Below are positions 33,255 to 41,198 of a stretch of 64,000 nucleotides of DNA, one piece after another. Position 1 is the first letter of the stretch, and every line of letters begins with the position of its first letter. The DNA is from Azospirillaceae bacterium (GTDB lineage Bacteria > Pseudomonadota > Alphaproteobacteria > Azospirillales > Azospirillaceae). The stretch lies in contig JAPWJW010000004.1 of assembly GCA_028283825.1 (NCBI GenBank), positions 376,292-440,291 on the forward strand. Direction: 5' to 3'. The translations under genes were made by a program, and so were the position numbers. Under the pieces are notes generated by a model. It had not been told where the DNA came from. It searched no databases and saw only the letters and a program-made list of their open reading frames with translations.

Positions 33255-33267
33255 CTGACGTCAGAAC
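33252..33267. other. Candidate parS site 3 (in parAB promoter)
   Basis: Exact 16-bp core GTTCTGACGTCAGAAC, overlapping the probable -10 box and transcription start of parAB and 23 bp upstream of the parA ATG. ParB bound here could repress its own operon. Confidence 0.72.
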
Positions 33268-33290
33268 TTCGGGCCTTGGGGGATGGGATC

Positions 33291-34319
33291 ATGAACGGCG
33301 ATCGGATGCGTGAATTGCGCCAGGCCCTGCGCTTGAGCCAGGGTGGCTTGGCGGACCTGCTGAACGCCCGCCTGTCGCGGTCTTATGACAAACCCAAGAT
33401 CAGCCGCTGGGAAAACGGCAAGGAGCCCATCCCCGATGACGTGGCGGCGGAGTTCCAGCAGTTCGCGTCCGGCAAGCCGCGCAACGCCCGGGTGTTCGTG
33501 CTGGCCAACCAGAAGGGCGGCGTGGGCAAGACCACCAGCGCCCTGAACCTGGCCTATGCCCTGGGCCAGTCCGGCCGGCGGGTGCTGCTGGTCGATATGG
33601 ATCCGCAGGCCACGGCCACGGTGGCCCTGCTGGCCGACGCGGCGGTGGAGGTCTACCGCCAGGGCCGCACCATGGCCCATGTCATCCTACAGAACCGCCC
33701 GCTGGCCGATGCCATCCTGAAGCCGGGCGTGGTGGAGACGGCGGTACCCCTGCCCTTCGATCTGGCGGCCAGTCATATCGAACTGTCGGAAACCGACGGC
33801 CGGCGTGAGCCGGGTTTCGATGCCGCCCTGCGTGAGGCGGTGGACACGGTGCGCGCCGGTTATGATTTCATCGTCATCGACGCGCCGCCCAACCTGGGCA
33901 TGCTGACCTGGATGGCCCTGGCGGCGGCGCAGGAGGTGCTGATCCCCGTGCGCACCGAACCCTACGACACCATGGGCGTCGGCCTGATCCTGAACACCAT
34001 CCACAAGGTGCAGCGCCGCCTGAACCCGGGCCTGCGCCTGGCCGGCATCCTGCCGACCCAGTTCGGACGCCGCAAGTCGGTGGACCGCGAGGTGCTGGCC
34101 CACCTGGTGACGGCCTTGGGTGAAAAGGTGCCGGTGCTGGAGGCGGTACCCGACAGCGCCGTGTTCGGCCACGCCGCCCGCAACGGCCGCATCGCGCTGG
34201 AGGCATCGCCGACCTCCACCGCCGCCGCGGTTTATCGTAAGCTGGCGGACTGCATCATCAACGACCGGCCGTTGGCCCGGGCCGTGATCGAATTGACCCC
34301 CATCGAGAATGAGGCCTGA
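33291..34319 (+). CDS. parA: ParA-type partition ATPase with N-terminal HTH
   Basis: A 342-residue partition protein. Residues 1-55 are a Cro/XRE-type helix-turn-helix (MRELRQALRLSQGGLADLL, KISRWENGK). The ATPase follows: deviant Walker A NQKGGVGKTTS (about residue 72), Walker A' VLLVDMDPQATAT and Walker B FIVIDAPPNLGMLTW (about 193). A fused DNA-binding domain is the type Ia layout, in which ParA also represses the operon. ATG at 33291 follows GGGGGATGG. parB starts 5 bases after the stop. It segregates the replicon by moving ParB-parS complexes over the nucleoid. Confidence 0.93.
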   Translation: MNGDRMRELRQALRLSQGGLADLLNARLSRSYDKPKISRWENGKEPIPDDVAAEFQQFASGKPRNARVFVLANQKGGVGKTTSALNLAYALGQSGRRVLLVDMDPQATATVALLADAAVEVYRQGRTMAHVILQNRPLADAILKPGVVETAVPLPFDLAASHIELSETDGRREPGFDAALREAVDTVRAGYDFIVIDAPPNLGMLTWMALAAAQEVLIPVRTEPYDTMGVGLILNTIHKVQRRLNPGLRLAGILPTQFGRRKSVDREVLAHLVTALGEKVPVLEAVPDSAVFGHAARNGRIALEASPTSTAAAVYRKLADCIINDRPLARAVIELTPIENEA

Positions 34320-34324
34320 CCGCC

Positions 34325-35194
34325 ATGACCGCGAAGAAGCGCCCCTCGCCCATCTTGGGTGCGGCCTCCGCCCTGATCGATGAGGCGTCGGAAAGCCTAC
34401 TGACGCGCAACAGCCGCTTTCATCACACCATAGAACTGCGCATCGACCACATCACCGCCGACCCGGACCAGCCACGCAAGACCTTCTCGGAAGAGGAATT
34501 GGCCGGCCTGGCCGCCAGCATGTCGGAACAGGGCCAGCTTCAGCCCATCCTGGTGCGGCGTGATCCCATTGATCGCGGCCAATGGATGGTGGTGGCGGGT
34601 GAGCGCCGCTGGCGCGCCGCCCAGCGCCTGGGCTGGGGCTTCATCCTGGCCATCGAGCACAGCGGCGACCCGGAAATCCTGGCGCTGATCGAAAACCTGC
34701 AGCGCGTCGACCTGACGCCGGTGGAAGAGGCGCGCGGCCTGAAGCGCCTGATCGAGGGCAAGGGCTGGACCCAGAACCAGGCGGCCGAGGCCCTGGGCAA
34801 GACCAAGGGCGAGATCAGCGCCACCCTGCGCATCCTGTCGCTGCCCAACGACCTGCTGGAAGGGGTTCTGACGTCAGAACTGGGCCTGGCGCGCAACGCG
34901 CTGGTGGAACTGTCGCGGGTGGATGAACCGGCGGTGCGCGACCGCCTGATCCAGTCGGCGCGGTCCGGCACGCTCAGCGTCCGCTCCATCCGTGCTGCCA
35001 AGGCGCAGGAGGCCGCACCGGCGGTGGAAGAGGGGCGGCCGTCCAGCGGCATCAGCCAGCCGGGGGTCAACCTGGCCTCGGTGGAACGGCTGTTGAGCAA
35101 TCTGCGGGGTGTGCGTCCGGCGGCCTTGCGTGATGCCGACCGCGACCGCCTGCGGGCCCTGCGGTCGGCGATCGACGATCTGCTGTCGCGCTAA
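34325..35194 (+). CDS. parB: ParB-type centromere-binding CTPase
   Basis: A 289-residue ParB/Spo0J-family protein. The N-terminal CTP-binding domain has ELRIDHITADPDQPRKTF, LVRRD and the GERRWRAA box (about residue 93). ENLQRVDLTPVEEARGLKRL follows, then the DNA-binding helix-turn-helix (TQNQAAEALGKTKGEISATL). The C-terminal 55 residues should dimerise. Its own coding sequence contains a perfect parS-like palindrome at 34865-34880. It is translated right after parA. ParB would load on the sites at 30593, 31103, 33252 and 34865. Confidence 0.93.
   Translation: MTAKKRPSPILGAASALIDEASESLLTRNSRFHHTIELRIDHITADPDQPRKTFSEEELAGLAASMSEQGQLQPILVRRDPIDRGQWMVVAGERRWRAAQRLGWGFILAIEHSGDPEILALIENLQRVDLTPVEEARGLKRLIEGKGWTQNQAAEALGKTKGEISATLRILSLPNDLLEGVLTSELGLARNALVELSRVDEPAVRDRLIQSARSGTLSVRSIRAAKAQEAAPAVEEGRPSSGISQPGVNLASVERLLSNLRGVRPAALRDADRDRLRALRSAIDDLLSR
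34865..34880. other. Candidate parS site 4 (inside parB)
   Basis: Exact core GTTCTGACGTCAGAAC within the parB coding sequence, where it encodes the residues VLTSEL just after the helix-turn-helix. parS sites inside or near par genes are known in several bacteria. Confidence 0.72.
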
Positions 35195-35293
35195 CATTTG
35201 CGCCAGCGCAAAGACGAAGCGATTTCACCGTCGTAGGGAAGGGGGGACGCGGGCGATCGGGTCCGCGCCGCCCTTCATGACGGAGAATTCAAG

Positions 35294-35722
35294 ATGCGTT
35301 CGCTTCCCTTGGCGCTGGTGGCCCTGTTGACCCTGGCCGGGCCCGCCTTCGGTGCCGAGCATGTGGTCAAGATGTTGAACAAGGGCGCCGACGGCATGTT
35401 CGTGTTTGAGCCGGCGTTGTCGAAGATCGCCCCGGGCGACAAGGTGACTTTCCAGTCGGTCGATGCCGGCCATAACGTGGAAAGCATCCCCGGCATGCTG
35501 CCCGATGGCGCCCAGCCCTTCACCAGCAAGCCGAGCGAGACCGTTACCATCACCTTCGACAAGCCGGGCGTCTACGGCATCCGCTGCAAGCCGCATTACG
35601 GCATGGGCATGGTCGGCCTGATCGTGGTGGGCACGCCCACCAACCTGGACGCCGCCAAGGCGGTGCCGCAGACCGGCAAGGCCAAGGCCGCCTTCGAAAA
35701 GCTGCTGGCCGCCGCCAAGTAA
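35294..35722 (+). CDS. Pseudoazurin (periplasmic blue-copper protein)
   Basis: A 142-residue type-1 copper electron carrier. A 20-residue signal peptide ends AFG, and the mature protein starts AEHVVKMLNKG. Copper ligands are His60 (AGHNVES), Cys98 (GIRCKPHYG), His101 and Met106; after signal removal these become His40, Cys78, His81 and Met86, the exact positions known for pseudoazurins. Such proteins carry electrons to nitrite reductase or other periplasmic enzymes; no such partner is in the window. The ribosome site GGAGAA is clear, and a strong terminator follows, so it is a single-gene unit. Confidence 0.93.
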   Translation: MRSLPLALVALLTLAGPAFGAEHVVKMLNKGADGMFVFEPALSKIAPGDKVTFQSVDAGHNVESIPGMLPDGAQPFTSKPSETVTITFDKPGVYGIRCKPHYGMGMVGLIVVGTPTNLDAAKAVPQTGKAKAAFEKLLAAAK

Positions 35723-35753
35723 GCACGGCGTAAGCTTCTGAAATGGTGACATG

Positions 35754-35790
35754 AAAAGGCGGGGAGGGGGCTTCCCCGCCTTTTCCTTTT
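35754..35790 (+). terminator. Intrinsic terminator after pseudoazurin
   Basis: AAAAGGCGGGGA pairs with TCCCCGCCTTTT over a short G-rich loop, followed by CCTTTT. The A-run before the stem also makes it a possible terminator in the other direction. Confidence 0.85.
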
Positions 35791-35913
35791 GCGCATCGGT
35801 CCCTTCCGTTGACCCTTCCACCCTATTAGTCATATGATAATATTATGGCAGGGTGATCCCCCACGATATCGGCACATGCCGGACGGCGGGACCAAAAGGA
35901 AGACGGGAAAAGC

Positions 35914-38775
35914 ATGCGTGACCAGGGCGGGCGCGATCGGCGCGAAATGACGGGTGTGGCCGGAACGGGGCAGGCGGCCGTGGACCGGCGCCGTTTCCTG
36001 GCCGCCACGGCCGGCGCCTCGCTTACCGGAATGGCCGGGACGGGCCTGGCCGGTGCCGCACTGGCGGCCCCGGCGGCGGGCGGTCCGGTCAACCTGGCCG
36101 TCATCGCCCGCATCGACTGGTCCGACCGTTCCAGCGGTGCCAAGCCCGAGGCCATCAACAGCGGCGCCCAACCCGCCAACTCGGCCGATGAGGCGCAGGG
36201 CGCCTTCGGGACGGAGCCGGGCGGCGGCCCCGCCTGGATCGAATATGGCTGGGACGTGCCCGTCCGCACCGACGCGGTGGAGGTTTACTGGTGGCTGGGC
36301 GGCTACAAGGGCGCCTTGCCCAAGGCCTGGCGTCTATCGGCGTGGGACGGCCGGCGTTTCGTGCCGGTGCGCGATGTGCAGGGTCTGGGCCTGGCGCCCG
36401 ACGCCTTCAACCGCGCGACGTTCAAGCCGGTCACCACCACCCGCCTGCGCCTGGACATCGACCCGGCGGACCAGGCCTCGGTGGGCGTGCTGCAATGGCG
36501 GGTGTGGAGCCATGGTGCCGCCCCCGTCACCCCACCCCTGGTGACGGCCGGCCTGGACCGCGCCGTCGTGCTGGGCGGTCGCACCTACCTGGACGGCCGC
36601 GTGCGCACGCTGGAGACCGCACCGGCGGCGGCGGCCCTGTGGCATAAGGTCAGTGGTCCGGGTGCTGTGGATTTCGCCGACGCCACGCGGGTCGATACCA
36701 CCGCCCGCTTCGCCGTGCCCGGCGACTATGTGCTGCAACTGGCGGCCAAGTCGGACGGCAAGACCGCCCTGTCGACGCTGAAGGTGCGGGCGGAGACGCC
36801 GCCGCCGGACCAGCGTCTGGACGTGGTCTACACCACCCCCTACGCCATCGACAGCCCCCTGTGGTCGGCCCGGGCCAAGGCCCTGATCGTCGACTGGATT
36901 CCCCATTGCGTGGACTATTGCGAGCGCACGGACCTGACGGTGGGGCAGGGTGGCCTGGACAATTTCATCGAGGCGGCCAAGGCCCTGCGCGGCGAGGCCC
37001 ACGGGAAGCACAAGGGCTACGTCTTCTCCAACGCCTGGGTGCACCAGACGGTGGAGTCCATGTGCATCGCCCTGATGGTGGACGCACAGGGTGACAGGGA
37101 GATCCTGGCGGCCCAGGATCTGATGCGCCGCAAGCTGGAGGAATGGATTCCCGTCATCCTGGCCGCCCAGGAACCCGACGGCTATCTCCAGACCGCCTAC
37201 ACCCTGGCCGATCGCGCGAAGTGGCCGGCCCGCTGGTCGCCGGCGCAGCGCGGCAACCATGAAGGCTATGTCGCCGGCTATTTCATCGAATCCGCCATCA
37301 ACCACCACACCCTGACCGGCGGGCGCGACCTGCGCCTGTACAACGCCGCCAAGAAGCTGGCGGATTGCTGGGTCGCCAACATCGGCCCGGGCCGCAAGGA
37401 CTGGTTCGACGGCCACCAGGAGATGGAACAGGCCCTGGTGCGCTTCGGCCGTTTCGTCAACGACACCGAGGGCGGTGGACGCGGCGACGCCTATATCAGC
37501 CTGGCGCGCTTCCTGCTGGACAGCCGCCGCGGCGGTTCCGAATACGACCAGAGCCACCTGCCGCCCGCCCGCCAGTATGAGGCGGTGGGCCATGCCGTGC
37601 GCGCCATGTATTTCTATTCCGGCATGGCCGACATCGCCGCCGAAACCCATGACGCGGATTACCAGAGTGCCGTGCTGTCCCTGTGGGACAACATGGTGAA
37701 CAAGAAATACTACGTCACCGGCGGCATCGGCAGCGGCGACACGTCGGAAGGCTTCGGGGCCAACTACGCCCTGCGCAACGACGCCTATTGCGAGTCCTGC
37801 TCCAGCTGCGGGCTGATCTTCTTCCAGTACAAGCTGAACCTGGCCTATCACGACGCCAAGTACGCCGATTTGTATGAAGAGACGATGTACAACGCCCTGC
37901 TGGGGTCCACGGCGCTGGACGGCAAAACGTTCTGCTACACCAACCCGCTGATCAACACCGAACGCACGGCGTGGCACGTCTGCCCCTGCTGCGTCGGCAA
38001 CATCCCGCGCACCCTGCTGATGGTGCCGACCTGGGCCTATGCCAAGGACAAGGCCGGCGTGAACGTCAATCTGTTCATCGGCAGCCGCATCAACGTGGGG
38101 GATGTGGCGGGCACCGGGGTGGAACTGGTGCAGAAGACCAACTACCCCTGGGACGGCGCCGTCGCCATGACGGTGAACCCGGAAAGGCCCAACCGCTTCG
38201 CCGTGCGCATCCGCGTGCCCGACCGCGCCACCAGCCCGCTTTACACCGCCGTGCCGCCGGTGCGCGGCCTGGAAAGCCTGGTGGTGAACGGCCAGCCGGT
38301 GGAATACCGGATGGAGAAGGGCTACGCCGTGGTGGAGCGTGACTGGACGGCCGGCGACCGCATCGACTTCGTCCTGCCCCTGGCGGTGCAGCGCGTGACG
38401 GGGGATGACAGGGTGGAGGCGACGCGCGGCCGGGTGGCCCTGCGCTATGGTCCCCTGGTCTACAACGTGGAACGGGCCGACCAGCCCGACATCGACAAGC
38501 CCTTGTCGGCCACCGCGCTGACCGCCGAATGGCGGCCGGACCTGCTGGGCGGCGTGGTCGCCATCACGGGGACGTGGCAGGACGGGACGCCCATGCTGGC
38601 CATCCCCAACTACGCCCGCATGAACCGCCTCAAAGGGCAGGGTGGTGAGATCGGCGGCACCAATTCCACCGTCGACTACGCCCCCGGATCCCAGGCGCAA
38701 TCAGCGGTGACCCAGCAGGAGGCGGCGCGCCTGGGCAATGTCACGCATTCACAGGTGTGGCTGACCAAGGCCTGA
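35914..38775 (+). CDS. GH127-family glycoside hydrolase (beta-L-arabinofuranosidase-like), Tat-exported
   Basis: A 953-residue secreted glycosidase. The Tat signal is DRRRFLAATAGASLTG. Residues 60-200 form an F5/8-type beta-sandwich (IEYGWDVPVRTDAVEVYWW, TTTRLRLDIDP), followed by an Ig-like segment. The GH127 (alpha/alpha)6 barrel starts about residue 305. Its signature elements are NDAYCESCSSCG (about 622-633, catalytic Glu and Cys ligand) and HVCPCCVGNIPRTLL (about 688), where the Cys trio binds zinc and supplies the nucleophile. It probably releases L-arabinofuranose or a related sugar from plant polymers. No operon partner is evident, although a TonB receptor is in the window. Confidence 0.87.
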   Translation: MRDQGGRDRREMTGVAGTGQAAVDRRRFLAATAGASLTGMAGTGLAGAALAAPAAGGPVNLAVIARIDWSDRSSGAKPEAINSGAQPANSADEAQGAFGTEPGGGPAWIEYGWDVPVRTDAVEVYWWLGGYKGALPKAWRLSAWDGRRFVPVRDVQGLGLAPDAFNRATFKPVTTTRLRLDIDPADQASVGVLQWRVWSHGAAPVTPPLVTAGLDRAVVLGGRTYLDGRVRTLETAPAAAALWHKVSGPGAVDFADATRVDTTARFAVPGDYVLQLAAKSDGKTALSTLKVRAETPPPDQRLDVVYTTPYAIDSPLWSARAKALIVDWIPHCVDYCERTDLTVGQGGLDNFIEAAKALRGEAHGKHKGYVFSNAWVHQTVESMCIALMVDAQGDREILAAQDLMRRKLEEWIPVILAAQEPDGYLQTAYTLADRAKWPARWSPAQRGNHEGYVAGYFIESAINHHTLTGGRDLRLYNAAKKLADCWVANIGPGRKDWFDGHQEMEQALVRFGRFVNDTEGGGRGDAYISLARFLLDSRRGGSEYDQSHLPPARQYEAVGHAVRAMYFYSGMADIAAETHDADYQSAVLSLWDNMVNKKYYVTGGIGSGDTSEGFGANYALRNDAYCESCSSCGLIFFQYKLNLAYHDAKYADLYEETMYNALLGSTALDGKTFCYTNPLINTERTAWHVCPCCVGNIPRTLLMVPTWAYAKDKAGVNVNLFIGSRINVGDVAGTGVELVQKTNYPWDGAVAMTVNPERPNRFAVRIRVPDRATSPLYTAVPPVRGLESLVVNGQPVEYRMEKGYAVVERDWTAGDRIDFVLPLAVQRVTGDDRVEATRGRVALRYGPLVYNVERADQPDIDKPLSATALTAEWRPDLLGGVVAITGTWQDGTPMLAIPNYARMNRLKGQGGEIGGTNSTVDYAPGSQAQSAVTQQEAARLGNVTHSQVWLTKA

Positions 38776-38905
38776 CGGGGGTGCTGGCGCCGGGCGGCTG
38801 GTGGGTGCCCCACCACGCCGCACCCGTCACGCCCAAATTTCCATCGCCGGAAGAGGCCCCCGGTTGCTAGATTGACAGCAGGCCTTTCCTGGAACCCTGC
38901 CTCTC

Positions 38906-39613
38906 ATGCCTACCGACGTCGCCGTTCAGCCCGCGCACATCCACCTGGTGGAAGATGACACCGACATGGCGCGGGAAATCGCGACCAGTCTGGAGGCGCG
39001 CGGTTACGTCGTCAGCGTGTCGGCCACGGCGGATGACGCGCTGGGGGTGCTGCGCGACGACCGCACCATCAACCTGGTGATCGCCGACCGCATGCTGCCC
39101 GGCGGCATGGACGGGCTGGACATGGTGCAGCAGCTGCGGGACGAGGGCCTGCCCATCCCCATCCTGGTGCTGAGCGCCCTGGGCTCGGTCGATGACAGGG
39201 TGCGGGGCCTGAACGCCGGCGGCGACGATTACCTGACCAAGCCCTTCGCGGTGGAGGAACTGGTGGCGCGGATCGAGGCGCTGCGCCGCCGCCCGGCCGA
39301 CACCCGTGCCACCATGCTGCGCGTGGGCTCGCTGGAGATGGACCTGCTGAACCGCACGGTACGCCGGAACGGGCGGGAGGTGCCCTTGCTGCCGCGGGAA
39401 TTCAAGCTGCTGGAATACCTCATGCGCCGGCCGGACCAGGTGATTACGCCGGCCATGCTGCTGACCGACGTGTGGAACTATCGCTTCATCCCCCAGACCA
39501 ATGTGGTCGACGTGCATATGGGTAAGCTGCGCCACAAGGTGGACGAGGTGGGGGAGTTGCCCATGATCCACCGTGTCCGCGGCACCGGGTTCATGCTTCG
39601 TGCCGCGGACTGA
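38906..39613 (+). CDS. OmpR/PhoB-family response regulator
   Basis: A 235-residue regulator. The receiver domain has the acidic pair Glu16-Asp17-Asp18, phospho-acceptor Asp61 (LVIADRMLPGG), Ser/Thr site LVLSALG and Lys in DYLTKPF. A winged-helix output domain follows from about residue 135 (LEMDLLNRTVRRNGREVPLL, then VVDVHMGKLRHKVDE). It is probably phosphorylated by the kinase encoded next, whose start overlaps its end. The RND pump genes immediately downstream are the likely targets. Confidence 0.92.
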   Translation: MPTDVAVQPAHIHLVEDDTDMAREIATSLEARGYVVSVSATADDALGVLRDDRTINLVIADRMLPGGMDGLDMVQQLRDEGLPIPILVLSALGSVDDRVRGLNAGGDDYLTKPFAVEELVARIEALRRRPADTRATMLRVGSLEMDLLNRTVRRNGREVPLLPREFKLLEYLMRRPDQVITPAMLLTDVWNYRFIPQTNVVDVHMGKLRHKVDEVGELPMIHRVRGTGFMLRAAD

Positions 39614-40982
39614 TCTTTTCCACGCCGCCCCCTTCCGCCGGGCGCTGGGCTTCGCCGCCGCGCTGTCGGTCGGCATGCTGCTGATCTTCGGTTTCATCTA
39701 CTGGCAGACCAGCGAGGCGGAGACCATCCGCATCCAGGAGGATATCGGGCAGGAGGCGGTGGCCGCCGCCCGCACGCCGTCGGAAACCCTGCTGCCCCAT
39801 TTGCAGCTGCGCATCCTCAGCGACTATCACCGCGTCACCGTGGCGGCGTGGTTCGATGCGCACGGCAAGCCCATCTACGGCAACATGGCGGCGCTGCCGC
39901 CGGACCTGCCGGCCGATGGCAAGGGCCGGCGCCTGGACGTGATCACCACCGACAGCCCCGATCCGCAGCCCGCCATCGTGGCGGCGCAGATGCGGGCCGA
40001 CGGTGGCACGGTGGTCATTGGCCGCGCCATGGACGAACTGATCGCCCTGCAACGCATCGTCGCCCGTACCCTGGTGATGGGCCTGTTGCCGGCCCTGGCC
40101 CTGGTGCTGGGGTCCGGCATCTGGGGCGGGGCCCGGGCATTGCAACGGGTGCAGGCGGTGCAGGAAACCATGGGCCGCATCGTCGGCGGCGATCTGCGCG
40201 AACGGCTGCCGGTGTCCGGCCGCCGGGATGATATCGACCGGCTGTCGGACCGGGTGAACCAGATGCTGGACCGCATGGTCCATCTGCTGGATGAGTTGCG
40301 GGCGGTGGGTGACAACATCGCCCACGATCTGCGCACGCCGCTGTCGGTCATGCGGGCCAAGCTGGAACGCGGCCTGGGCGCTGAACAGCCGCAGGCATTG
40401 CGTGAGACGGTGGAGGCGGCGCTGGTCGACCTGGACCGCGCCTTCGCCATGATCACCGCCCTGCTGCGCATCGCGGAGCTGGAGGACAGCCGCCGCCAGG
40501 CGGCCTTCGGCACGGTGGACCTGACCGAGATCGCGAACGAGGTGTTCGAACTGTACGAACCGCTGGCGGAGGCCCAGGGCGTGACCTTGCGGCGCGAGGG
40601 CGGGGGGCCCCTGTTCATCGTCGGCGACCGCGATCTGCTGATCGAGGCGGTGGCCAATCTGACGGACAACGCCGTCAAGTTCACCCCCGCCGGCGGCACC
40701 GCCACCATCCGCACCCTGATGCTGGACGGGGTGCCCACGGTGCAGGTGGCCGACACCGGTCCCGGCATACCGGAGGATGAGCGGGCGGCGGTGGTGCGCC
40801 GCCTCTATCGCCTGGACAAAAGCCGCCACATCCAGGGCAACGGCTTGGGCCTGGCGCTGGTCCAGGCGATTGCAACCTTGCATGGCTTCCAGCTGCAAAT
40901 CGGTGGCGACCAGAATGGTGCGGAAATCGCCGTGATTTGCCTTGTCCAAAAGGACGAAGAAGTTGTGACCGCAACCACTTAA
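39600..40982 (+). CDS. Membrane sensor histidine kinase
   Basis: A 460-residue kinase with two membrane helices (about 14-34 and 156-180) around a periplasmic sensor loop of about 120 residues. A HAMP segment (RIVGGDLRERLPVSGRRDDI) leads to the phospho-acceptor His242 (GDNIAHDLRTPLSV). The N-box (NLTDNAVKFTP), G1 (DTGPGIP) and G2 (GNGLGLALV) are intact. A GTG at 39600 is the better start, overlapping the regulator gene by 14 bases; another GTG lies at 39573. The linked RND pump suggests it senses an envelope stress or a toxic compound. Confidence 0.9.
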   Translation: MPRTDLFHAAPFRRALGFAAALSVGMLLIFGFIYWQTSEAETIRIQEDIGQEAVAAARTPSETLLPHLQLRILSDYHRVTVAAWFDAHGKPIYGNMAALPPDLPADGKGRRLDVITTDSPDPQPAIVAAQMRADGGTVVIGRAMDELIALQRIVARTLVMGLLPALALVLGSGIWGGARALQRVQAVQETMGRIVGGDLRERLPVSGRRDDIDRLSDRVNQMLDRMVHLLDELRAVGDNIAHDLRTPLSVMRAKLERGLGAEQPQALRETVEAALVDLDRAFAMITALLRIAELEDSRRQAAFGTVDLTEIANEVFELYEPLAEAQGVTLRREGGGPLFIVGDRDLLIEAVANLTDNAVKFTPAGGTATIRTLMLDGVPTVQVADTGPGIPEDERAAVVRRLYRLDKSRHIQGNGLGLALVQAIATLHGFQLQIGGDQNGAEIAVICLVQKDEEVVTATT

Positions 40983-41198
40983 GGCCTGATTTTCCGCAAT
41001 TTCCGGCGGTATTTTGCGCCGCAACCAAAAAAATTATTTAATCCCCTTTCCCCTGAACGTCGCCTATTTCCCAAGGTGTTGGGTTCCCGCACCCGCACTT
41101 GAGGGATCACGAGACGTGTTGCACCGCACCATGAACGCGCGCCATCGGCGCCCCGCCGACCGCCCCCGCCTTGGCCTGCAGAAGCAGGGGGCGCCGTC

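Larger units (their letters stand above)
32477..33290. other. Replication origin region with iterons and parAB control
   Basis: An 814-bp non-coding span between divergent rep and parA. It holds the iteron array (32528-33070), two AT-rich patches (32782-32810 within the array and 33087-33113 after it) that could be the melting region, and the parAB control region (33202-33267). No perfect DnaA box TTATCCACA was found. No gene is seen. Confidence 0.8.

Noticed and set aside
36334-38700. 788-codon open frame on the strand opposite the GH127 gene
   Set aside because: Product is His/Gly/Val-rich with no recognisable motif; it mirrors the codon bias of the real gene. Similar mirror frames at 41064-43289, 53804-55354, 55724-57148 and 59493-61445 were rejected for the same reason.
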